Below, one piece after another: positions 1 through 5,614 of a DNA stretch of 12,486 bases (position 1 is the first letter of the stretch; every line of letters begins with the position of its first letter). The translations under genes and the position numbers were made by a program. The notes below the pieces were generated by a model. It was given only the letters and a program-made list of their open reading frames with translations. It was not told the origin of the DNA and made no database searches. Origin of the DNA: Candidatus Woesearchaeota archaeon (GTDB lineage: Archaea; Nanobdellota; Nanobdellia; Woesearchaeales; UBA10216); NCBI GenBank assembly GCA_023269295.1, contig JAHFTU010000030.1, positions 1 to 12,486 on the forward strand, read 5' to 3'.

Positions 1-6
1 GTGCAA

Positions 7-27
7 ACAGCCAAACGTTTAAATAGG
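7..27 (+). promoter_or_regulatory. TATA promoter with upstream ACAGCCAAA motif, gene 1
   Basis: The TATA-like box TTTAAATA (18-25) lies 27 bp, centre to start, before ATG49, the usual archaeal spacing for a leaderless transcript. ACAGCCAAA at 7-15 abuts the box where BRE or operator elements sit. The same 9-mer occurs twice at the promoter of the operon that starts at 3711. The motif lies inside the longer GTG frame, which is another reason to prefer ATG49. Confidence 0.6.
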
Positions 28-48
28 TTTTGTGCATGCTTATGCAAC

Positions 49-786
49 ATGCCTTCACAAAGCCAAGCGTCCATGACAGCCCTTGAGGAGAACAAGCTCA
101 AGATTCTCGCAGTTGACTGCCTGAAAGCCATGAAGGAGCAGAAGACGTTCCGTGTGCTTTCCAGGGAGCTTGCCCTTCCAGCAGGCGTGCTTAACCGCTA
201 CATTCATGGCTATGTCCTGCCAAAGGCAGACCGCGCTGACAAGATTATAACTTATTTTACAAAGGGCTACCTTGGCAAGCTGCTTGATTCTGCAAAGAGC
301 AAGGGCTCGAAGTTCATAGTCACCGCAGACCTCCTGTCGCAGCCTTTTCTCCTGAACGTCATTGCCTTCAATGTCAGGAAGATGTTTGGCACTGTTTTGG
401 CTTCAAAGAAGGTTGATGCAGTGCTCACGGCAGCCGTTGACGGAATTCCTCTGGCAATTGCTGTTGCCAATCTTTTGAACGTAAAGGCAGTCTATGCCAA
501 GAGGACCCAGGAGCTTGCTTTTTCCGACCATTACGTGTCCAAGGGCACTGCCGCCAAGCCCACCTCAGCGCCTTTTTACCTTCCAAAGTCCCTGCTGAAA
601 AAGAATGATAATGTGCTCATAGTGGATGACGTAATCAGGGCAGGCACTACCTTTGATGCGCTTGTGAGCATCTGCGGCCAAGCAAGGGTTGACGTTATCG
701 GCATCTTTGCATTGTTCATAACCGTTGATGCGTATCGTGAGCTGAAGAAAGAACATAATGTGCATCACCTTGTTCTCATTAATTAG
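49..786 (+). CDS. HTH-phosphoribosyltransferase fusion, probable purine/pyrimidine regulator (GfcR/PurR-like)
   Basis: The 245-residue product has an N-terminal helix-turn-helix (about residues 27-66; core LSRELALPAGVLNRYIHG) and a type I phosphoribosyltransferase domain. The domain shows the DGIP strand-loop (about 131-134) and the PRPP-binding loop VLIVDDVIRAGTT (about 189-201). Archaeal proteins of this build are regarded as regulators that sense PRPP or nucleotides, although some are annotated as orotate or adenine PRTases, so catalysis cannot be excluded. The frame is open to base 1 (GTG), but ATG49 is chosen: a TATA box at 18-25 is centred 27 bp before it, which predicts a leaderless start. 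ATG73 is a weaker alternative. A 9-mer in this promoter recurs on both sides of the TATA box of the pyrF operon, suggesting autoregulation and control of that operon (inference). The family call is firm; the ligand is unknown. Confidence 0.82.
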   Translation: MPSQSQASMTALEENKLKILAVDCLKAMKEQKTFRVLSRELALPAGVLNRYIHGYVLPKADRADKIITYFTKGYLGKLLDSAKSKGSKFIVTADLLSQPFLLNVIAFNVRKMFGTVLASKKVDAVLTAAVDGIPLAIAVANLLNVKAVYAKRTQELAFSDHYVSKGTAAKPTSAPFYLPKSLLKKNDNVLIVDDVIRAGTTFDALVSICGQARVDVIGIFALFITVDAYRELKKEHNVHHLVLIN

Positions 787-797
787 CTTTAGCTAAA
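783..797. repeat. Small palindrome TTTAGCTAAA at the end of gene 1
   Basis: TTTAGCTAAA (788-797) is a perfect 10-bp palindrome. It is preceded by another TTAGCT (783-788) overlapping the stop codon of gene 1. The loop is too short for an RNA hairpin. It lies about 20 bp upstream of the TATA box of gene 2, so a protein-binding site is possible; chance is also possible in such a short stretch. Confidence 0.25.
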
Positions 798-817
798 TAG
801 TGGCAAAAGATGGATTA

Positions 818-827
818 CTTTATATTT
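818..827 (+). promoter_or_regulatory. TATA promoter of gene 2
   Basis: CTTTATATTT holds a TATA box (TTTATATT, 819-826) centred about 30 bp before ATG853. This predicts a transcript with a leader of only a few bases. No Shine-Dalgarno sequence is seen before the start. Confidence 0.55.
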
Positions 828-852
828 TGCTGCTGTTTCTTTTTCATCTGTT

Positions 853-1761
853 ATGAAGTCCAGCAGCCTGACAGGGGCAATAAAAGCAGCAGCTTTTGGC
901 GGCCTGATTGGGGCAGCTGTTGTAGCTGCGTGGCTTACTCCAGCCATATCGCTAACCCATCCCGGCAGCCAGGGCGGTAGCGGCAGTTCTACCACAGGAT
1001 ATTCTGCTAACCCGCCTAGTGTGCAATTTTCTTTTCAACCTTCTTTGTCGGGAGATGAAAGTGGGCTTGTAGATTCTGGCTTTGGCGGCAACAGCGCCAG
1101 TAGCAGCGAAGTGCCTTCACATTCCCAGCAGCCTTCTGGCAGTGACTGGGACAACCAGGTTTACAATCCAAAAAAGCCGGAAACTATTGACATTCTGCTT
1201 TCCAGTTCACAGGTTTGCAGCAGCAGCCCCCTTATGCTTGAGGCAAGGGTAACCAACGGCTGGGCGCTTTACGATATGGGATTTGTGATAACGGATAGCT
1301 CGCAGAGGACTAAATATAAAGCGGGTAATGACTCTAATTTTGCAGGGCGAAGCACATACTTCACGCTCAAGCCAGGAGAGATTCATCCTGGTAAATACGT
1401 TTTTACTGCTTCTGCCAAGCGGAAAGAGTTGAGGCAAACAGAGCTGCCTATGTCAGTCACAAAGCCGTTTGAAGTTATTGTCTGCAAGAATGGCAGCGCC
1501 CTTGAGGTTCTGCGAAGCGAGAATTACGGGATACGGGCATTGGATGGCCTGGCTGTAATTACTGCACTTGACGGGTGGAACGGGCTTCGCTACGCAAACG
1601 TCTACTTGACAACAGCGAAGGGCACGGTTGAAATCCCAGGGCTTTTCACTGACGAACTTGTCGTGAAAGTTGAAAATGGTGTGCCTTATTCTGTCCAAGC
1701 GATTGTAGAGTACGGTGGCGTTAAGGAATTTCTCTCGGCAACTTACAAGGTGCTCCGCTAA
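853..1761 (+). CDS. Exported or membrane-anchored beta-rich protein, unknown function
   Basis: I do not recognise this 302-residue protein. Residues about 7-33 form a hydrophobic, Ala/Gly-rich signal peptide or signal anchor behind a short N-terminus with Lys2 and Lys11. Residues about 36-105 are a Ser/Gly/Pro/Gln-rich low-complexity stretch, probably an extended surface linker. Residues about 110-302 look like one or two beta-sandwich domains, with alternating hydrophobic strands and segments such as LKPGEIHPGKYVFTASAKR that resemble Ig-like folds. The only cysteines, Cys122 and Cys211, could form an extracellular disulfide. There is no LPXTG-like or PGF-type C-terminal anchor, so any anchoring must be through the N-terminus. 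The gene has its own TATA box and ends 2 bp from the stop codon of the converging phosphoesterase gene. An envelope location is likely; no role can be given. Confidence 0.8.
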   Translation: MKSSSLTGAIKAAAFGGLIGAAVVAAWLTPAISLTHPGSQGGSGSSTTGYSANPPSVQFSFQPSLSGDESGLVDSGFGGNSASSSEVPSHSQQPSGSDWDNQVYNPKKPETIDILLSSSQVCSSSPLMLEARVTNGWALYDMGFVITDSSQRTKYKAGNDSNFAGRSTYFTLKPGEIHPGKYVFTASAKRKELRQTELPMSVTKPFEVIVCKNGSALEVLRSENYGIRALDGLAVITALDGWNGLRYANVYLTTAKGTVEIPGLFTDELVVKVENGVPYSVQAIVEYGGVKEFLSATYKVLR

Positions 1762-1763
1762 GG

Positions 1764-2267
1764 TTACTTTATCGCTATTATGCCCGCTTTGTTTGTGGCA
1801 GTATCATATATTGCAATGCTCATCCCCTTTATTTTTTCGTTTGTCACATCCACAAGGCTTCCAGGATTTAGCCACAGCGTTTTCCCAACCTTCTTAACGT
1901 GAGCGATATGGCTGTGGCCAGAAAATACCGCATCGTACTTCCCTGACCTTAGCGCTTTTTCAAGAAGCTGCGGCAGATGGCCGTGAGTGACAAAAATCTT
2001 CCTGCAGTCAACAGCAATTTCCATTTTTTCATCATAATATTCAATAAAATTGCCGTTGCGCTCCAGGTGCATCCTTTTATCGCCGTCGTTGTTTCCAAAA
2101 ACGCCTTTTATGGGGCAGTTTAGGGCAGAAAACCTTGCGGCAGAGAACGGCGCTACCCAGTCTCCGCAGTGCACAACCAGACCAACTTTTTCCTTGTTGA
2201 AAATTTTAATTGCCTGCAGAATCCGCATGCGCTGGTCGTGAGTGTCGGAGATGACGCCGATTTTCAT
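1764..2267 (-). CDS. YfcE/MJ0936-type metallophosphoesterase
   Basis: The 167-residue protein is full length for the small calcineurin-like phosphodiesterase family. All metal-binding motifs are present: ISDTHD with Asp8 and His10, HCGD with Asp36, GNND with Asn59, THGH with His95, and SGHSH with His118 and His120. These enzymes use two divalent metals and hydrolyse phosphodiesters such as bis-pNPP in vitro; the natural substrate is usually unknown. There is no signal peptide, so it is cytoplasmic. The start ATG overlaps the stop of pyrF as ATGA (2264-2267), so translation is probably coupled. It is the last gene of a LOG-like/pyrF/phosphoesterase operon, which suggests a nucleotide or nucleotide-derived substrate (inference). 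Confidence 0.9.
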   Translation of the reverse strand: MKIGVISDTHDQRMRILQAIKIFNKEKVGLVVHCGDWVAPFSAARFSALNCPIKGVFGNNDGDKRMHLERNGNFIEYYDEKMEIAVDCRKIFVTHGHLPQLLEKALRSGKYDAVFSGHSHIAHVKKVGKTLWLNPGSLVDVTNEKIKGMSIAIYDTATNKAGIIAIK

Positions 2268-3106
2268 CTTATTTTTCCTATTTCAGAATTTAGCCCTTTT
2301 ACAGCTCTCTCAGCAGCCCCAACATAATCATCCTTTCCGTATTTCTCGTAAGCGTAGCTTATTCCGCTGCTGCTGTTTATTCGGTGGATTAGGATGTTAC
2401 CGTTTATTCTTCTCAGTGCAGCTGCCACTTCCTTTGCACTGCCTCCCTGTGCTCCAACTCCAGGTATTAGTAGAGGAATTTTCTTCTTGGCAGCTTCAAA
2501 GAATTTCGCTATCTTATCAAATTCAGCAATGTTTGTGGCTCCAACCACAGCCCCTAAGCCATCCTTATGCCATTCCACAACCTTGGCAGCAGCTTCCATG
2601 AATACTTCTTTCCCGTTTTTCAGCTGCGGCTGCTGCAAATCAGCTGCGCCAGGATTGGAGGTCCTCACCAAGATATAAACTCCTTTTCCACTGCCACAAT
2701 AATTTATGAAAGGCGTGACGCTGTCTGAGCCCATGTAGGGGCTTACTGTGACAGCATCAGCCTTCCATATCTTAAACACCTCTTTTGAGTATGCCTCGCT
2801 GCTTTTTCCTATATCGCCCCTTTTGGCGTCAAGTATGACCGGCAGCTTCTTTTTCTTGGCAGCAGCGATTAATTCCTCCATCGCTTTTAGCCCTGGGAAT
2901 CCGTATTGTGCAAAGAAGGCGTAATTCGGCTTTACAGCCCCGATTTTATCAGCAACAGCGGCCAGTATTTCTGAATAGAACTTCACAATTTTTTTCGTAA
3001 CGTCTTTTTGCTGCAGCGGCATTCTCCCAATGGCAGGGTCCATGCCGAAACAAATTATGCTGCTGCTCCTCTCAGCCGCTGTTTCGAGAAGTTCAAGAAA
3101 GTTCAT
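2264..3106 (-). CDS. pyrF: Orotidine 5'-phosphate decarboxylase, long (type 2) form
   Basis: This enzyme decarboxylates OMP to UMP, the last step of de novo pyrimidine synthesis. The 280-residue length and motifs match the longer type 2 group: FGMDP near the N-terminus, KPNYAFF (Lys59), the catalytic DAKRGDIG (Asp93, Lys95, Asp98), VTVSPYMG, VRTSNPGAADLQ and PGVGAQGG (about 214-221). The expected late motif NSSRxI reads NSSSGI (about 244-249): Ser replaces the Arg that normally grips the substrate phosphate. The start is set at ATG3106 because it makes an ATGA overlap with the upstream stop, like the next junction, and gives the usual MNFxELL-type N-terminus. An in-frame GTG at 3121 and ATG at 3112 are less likely. 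A weak GTGA ribosome-binding element lies 7 bases upstream. Confidence 0.92.
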   Translation of the reverse strand: MNFLELLETAAERSSSIICFGMDPAIGRMPLQQKDVTKKIVKFYSEILAAVADKIGAVKPNYAFFAQYGFPGLKAMEELIAAAKKKKLPVILDAKRGDIGKSSEAYSKEVFKIWKADAVTVSPYMGSDSVTPFINYCGSGKGVYILVRTSNPGAADLQQPQLKNGKEVFMEAAAKVVEWHKDGLGAVVGATNIAEFDKIAKFFEAAKKKIPLLIPGVGAQGGSAKEVAAALRRINGNILIHRINSSSGISYAYEKYGKDDYVGAAERAVKGLNSEIGKIR

Positions 3107-3711
3107 CTGCATTTCACGCACGTGTGGTGGTTCGCCCTCTTTATGAGTTTCTCTCCCACCTCTTCCCTTTTCATAATTTCGGTTATTACCTTCCTCACGA
3201 GCTCGTGCGGGTCTTTATCGTAGATTAGCCTTGCACCTGTTTTCTTGCTGGCGATTTTTATTATGTCATCAACGAAGTCTGCTATTCCTCCAGACCCCTG
3301 CATTATTCCCACAACCATGCCTTCATCATATGCTATTGAGAACTCATTAAGCGTCCCAACGTGGCCTCCTATGATTATCACGGCATCGCAGTTTGACACG
3401 TTAACAACATTCCTTCCCTTGAAGCCAAATCCAGTGTAAACAATCAGGTCATAAGTATCTGTAGGGAACTTGTAATGGGTAACATGCTCTCTTAAATTTT
3501 CGGCGGGCGAAACTCCCATCACAAACCCGTCAGCTTCTTTTGCTCCTTTGCTGGATTCATATGGTATGCCGTGGCATGCTCCGTTTACAAGTATGCAGTT
3601 GTGCCTTGCTATTTCCATCCCGACCTGGTATGCGAGCCTTAGCGCTTTCTTGGTGACGTTATACTCGCCCCTTTCAAGCCCCGAGCCCATCACGCCGATT
3701 CTTAGTTTCAT
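3103..3711 (-). CDS. LOG-like Rossmann nucleotide-binding protein (SLOG superfamily, TIGR00725-like)
   Basis: The 202-residue protein belongs to the LOG / 'lysine decarboxylase-like' Rossmann group. It shows the N-terminal strand with GSG (9-11), NGACHGIP (about 43-50), the GRNVVNVSNCDAVIIIGG segment (about 99-116) and the signature GGHVGTLNE (115-123), the counterpart of PGGxGTxxE in LOG enzymes. LOG proteins release the base from nucleoside monophosphates. TIGR00725-type members were also described as molybdenum-cofactor carriers, so the exact role is open. His117 stands where Gly or Tyr is usual. The C-terminus carries a small basic HHTCVKC tail. A TATA box 28 bp before ATG3711 predicts a leaderless message. 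It is the first gene of an operon with pyrF and a phosphoesterase, which favours a role in handling nucleotides (inference). Confidence 0.8.
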   Translation of the reverse strand: MKLRIGVMGSGLERGEYNVTKKALRLAYQVGMEIARHNCILVNGACHGIPYESSKGAKEADGFVMGVSPAENLREHVTHYKFPTDTYDLIVYTGFGFKGRNVVNVSNCDAVIIIGGHVGTLNEFSIAYDEGMVVGIMQGSGGIADFVDDIIKIASKKTGARLIYDKDPHELVRKVITEIMKREEVGEKLIKRANHHTCVKCR

Positions 3712-3721
3712 TGCAGAAATC

Positions 3722-3761
3722 TTTTGGCTGTCACTAATAAATACTTTACTGTTTTGGCTGT
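3722..3761 (-). promoter_or_regulatory. Promoter of the LOG-pyrF-phosphoesterase operon with paired ACAGCCAAAA repeats
   Basis: Read on the minus strand, ACAGCCAAAA (3761-3752) is followed by the TATA box TATTTATTA (3743-3735) and then a second exact ACAGCCAAAA (3731-3722). ATG3711 lies 28 bp from the centre of the box. A 10-bp exact direct repeat bracketing the box is a plausible operator. The shared 9-mer ACAGCCAAA also occurs at 7-15, next to the TATA box of the HTH-PRTase gene. Confidence 0.62.
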
Positions 3762-3762
3762 T

Positions 3763-4266
3763 TTAGTAGAGTATGCCGACAACTACATATTTTATTTGGC
3801 TAAACCTGACCTTCTGCGTGTCGTTAGCCTTTGAGTTGTCGCCTTTTGCTATTGCAAACCAGCCGTTTTCGTCAATTCCCCTTTTGACAACTCTATGCAC
3901 GACAAGCCCTGCAGCTTCCTCTGAGTGGTAAGCTATGATGTCACCTTCCTTTATGTCTTCAGCCCTTTCTGGCTTTATCATTAGCGTGTTACTGTTTGCG
4001 TCAAGAAGCGGCTTCATTGAGCCGGTGTCTTCGAGCTTTCCTATTGTTGCGCCTGCCAGCTTTATGACAATTGTCCCGTCGCTCATCCTTATCTGGTCCT
4101 CTGTTATCCTGTCTTTTGGCGCATCTGCAACCTTGTTAATCTCGCCATCTCTCACGGCGAAGCCTGTAATTTTAACTGCGTCAGAACCTAAATATTTGTT
4201 AAACATTAATAGTCCTGCCGTGACAGCTATTGCCAATGCCAACAACGCGATTGTTGTCTTTTTCAT
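3763..4266 (-). CDS. Membrane-anchored S26B-type (Sec11-like) serine peptidase
   Basis: The 167-residue protein begins with a basic MKK and a hydrophobic segment (about 6-22) that should anchor it with the rest outside. The S26 boxes follow: TGSMKP with nucleophile Ser83, the GDIIAYHS strand, VVHRVV with His124, and KGDN with Asp143. The Ser/His/Asp set, with His in place of the bacterial Lys, is that of archaeal and eukaryotic signal peptidases. Unlike ordinary signal peptidase I, about 60 residues lie between the anchor and the Ser box. I recall this layout in S26 peptidases of DPANN genomes, so a specialised processing protease is as likely as the housekeeping enzyme. ATG4266 is chosen over ATG4278 because a TATA box at 4290-4297 lies 27 bp before it and it gives a clean signal anchor. 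Confidence 0.8.
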   Translation of the reverse strand: MKKTTIALLALAIAVTAGLLMFNKYLGSDAVKITGFAVRDGEINKVADAPKDRITEDQIRMSDGTIVIKLAGATIGKLEDTGSMKPLLDANSNTLMIKPERAEDIKEGDIIAYHSEEAAGLVVHRVVKRGIDENGWFAIAKGDNSKANDTQKVRFSQIKYVVVGILY

Positions 4267-4289
4267 GCATCGTTGCATCTCAGAAGCAG

Positions 4290-4297
4290 TATTTAAA
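4290..4297 (-). promoter_or_regulatory. TATA box of the S26 peptidase gene
   Basis: On the minus strand TTTAAATA is centred 27-28 bp before ATG4266, predicting a leaderless transcript. With this box, ATG4278 would lie upstream of the transcription start. The box sits in the 64-bp gap after the coiled-coil gene, so the peptidase can be expressed separately. Confidence 0.55.
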
Positions 4298-4330
4298 TCT
4301 TTCTATTTTTGTCATTTAAAAGTAGTTACG

Positions 4331-5593
4331 TTAATGGGCATGTGCCAGTTGGCTTAGTGAGCTGTGCATTTCAAGGAGTTGGTTTCGCAGCGAATATTTC
4401 TTTTCATCCGGCAGGCTGCTTTTGCTTACCTGAACGTATGATTCCCTTATTTGGTTATAAAGGATTATTGCCATATGCGTATTGCCTCTATTTATGGCTT
4501 CTTTCAGCTCTGCAACCTTGCTTTTAAAATCTGCAAGCGTCTCGTTTTCTATGCTTGGCACGTCAGCCTCTGAGCGCTCGTTTTTGTTATGGCTGCGCTG
4601 GGCCAGTATTGCCCCGTAAAGCTTCTCGTTGTATCCGCTTAGCTCGCTTTTCAGGTTTTTTGTTTCCTGTTCTTTTCTTTCAATCCTCTGTTTAACCTCT
4701 TTTAGTGTTTCAAGTATTAGTTGTTCCGAAAGTTTTTTTTCAGCTGGTTTTTCTATTGCCAGTTCAATCCTTTTGTGAAGCTCTTTTTTGACATCTTCAA
4801 GGTCCTTTTGGTCAACTAGGGTTGATTGGGCTTTCAGCTTTACCTCGTTGACGGCATTTTTCAGCTTTTTGAATTCTTCCTGCATTGCAGCTACAGCGTC
4901 GTGGTACCTTATAAGCTCGTTTGCCTGTTTCTGGAATTGCACGTAGACGTTGCCTACCTTGTTTGCCTGGCTTTCGATGTTCGCTTCTATGTGCTGTATG
5001 CCGGTCAGGTTGTTTTTTGTTCCCTCGTTAAGCTTCATAAGCTCTTCAGTGCCATTGAACATGGCAAGCCTCTTTCTTACCTCCTTCAGCTCGTCAAGCA
5101 CCTTTTGGTAGAGCACGTTGGCAGCTTCTATCTTTGCTTCAAGCACATCATACTTGGTGGTGCTTTTCCTTATCTCAGCAAGAATATTTTCTGGCTGCAG
5201 CTCTCCCACAAGCTCGGCTGCCTTGGTGGCTTTGACACCCAGTTCCGTTATCTCTTTCTCCTTTTCCAGAATAAGATTCCTAAGCTCTCCGATTTGTTCG
5301 CTTATTCTCGAAAATCGTTCAGCATCGGCTTTCCTAAGTTCGGAAAGGGCTTCTATTTTTGCACTTAGCCTTTCAACATTTGCTTCGTTGCTGCGGCTTT
5401 TGGGTTTTTCTTCCGGCTGCGGCTCTTCCTCCCGGGCTTCAGCTTCTTCTTCCTCTTTTTTCCTTCCAAAGCCAAATAGTTTCAACTTGAATTGCCTCTT
5501 TTTTACTCTGGCCTTTTTATTGCCTTGCTTCTTTTTAAAACTTTGGCTTTGCCGCAGCATTTGTGGAAAGTTTTTTATAATGCCTTGTGGCAT
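4331..5593 (-). CDS. Long coiled-coil protein, conserved archaeal type, unknown function
   Basis: The 420-residue protein has no signal peptide or membrane helix. A strongly basic N-terminus (about 14-46, rich in KK and KR, ending FGFGRKK) is followed by an acidic Glu/Pro stretch (about 47-64). Residues about 73-330 form a long, mostly heptad coiled coil including ISEQIGELRNLILEKEKEI. The C-terminus (about 354-417) looks like a helical hairpin with the pattern AIxxGNxxxAxxLYNQIRExY, which I recall in many DPANN proteins. The middle vaguely recalls archaellum FlaC/D/E accessory proteins, but I cannot show homology. The gene diverges from a KaiC/FlaH-like ATPase with only 21 bp between start codons, so joint function is possible. 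ATG5560 (residue 12) is an alternative start; the promoter is unclear. Confidence 0.78.
   Translation of the reverse strand: MPQGIIKNFPQMLRQSQSFKKKQGNKKARVKKRQFKLKLFGFGRKKEEEEAEAREEEPQPEEKPKSRSNEANVERLSAKIEALSELRKADAERFSRISEQIGELRNLILEKEKEITELGVKATKAAELVGELQPENILAEIRKSTTKYDVLEAKIEAANVLYQKVLDELKEVRKRLAMFNGTEELMKLNEGTKNNLTGIQHIEANIESQANKVGNVYVQFQKQANELIRYHDAVAAMQEEFKKLKNAVNEVKLKAQSTLVDQKDLEDVKKELHKRIELAIEKPAEKKLSEQLILETLKEVKQRIERKEQETKNLKSELSGYNEKLYGAILAQRSHNKNERSEADVPSIENETLADFKSKVAELKEAINRGNTHMAIILYNQIRESYVQVSKSSLPDEKKYSLRNQLLEMHSSLSQLAHAH
5572..5581 (+). promoter_or_regulatory. Possible TATA box of the KaiC-like gene
   Basis: TTTTTATAAT is centred about 38 bp before ATG5615, predicting a start near 5603 and a leader of about 12 bases. 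The leader contains GAGCTGAT, only loosely like a Shine-Dalgarno sequence. The element lies inside the first codons of the divergent coiled-coil gene. On the minus strand it is too close to ATG5560 to serve that gene. Confidence 0.35.
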
Positions 5594-5614
5594 GGCGTAG
5601 GCTGAGCTGATTTT

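Noticed and set aside
33..46. TGCAT/ATGCA inverted repeat before ATG49
   Set aside because: Five-base arms only, likely chance; the ACAGCCAAA motif is far better supported.
1..48. GTG at base 1 as the start of the HTH-PRTase gene
   Set aside because: The TATA box at 18-25 lies within this stretch and predicts transcription from about base 48. The 16 extra residues also look unlike a family N-terminus. The frame may simply be open upstream.
3107..3121. Longer PyrF start at GTG3121 or ATG3112
   Set aside because: ATG3106 forms an ATGA overlap matching the other operon junction and gives the usual type 2 N-terminus.
4826..5600. Plus-strand open frames opposite the coiled-coil gene
   Set aside because: Lys/Glu-rich coding on the minus strand yields long Phe/Leu/Ser frames opposite; no independent start signals.
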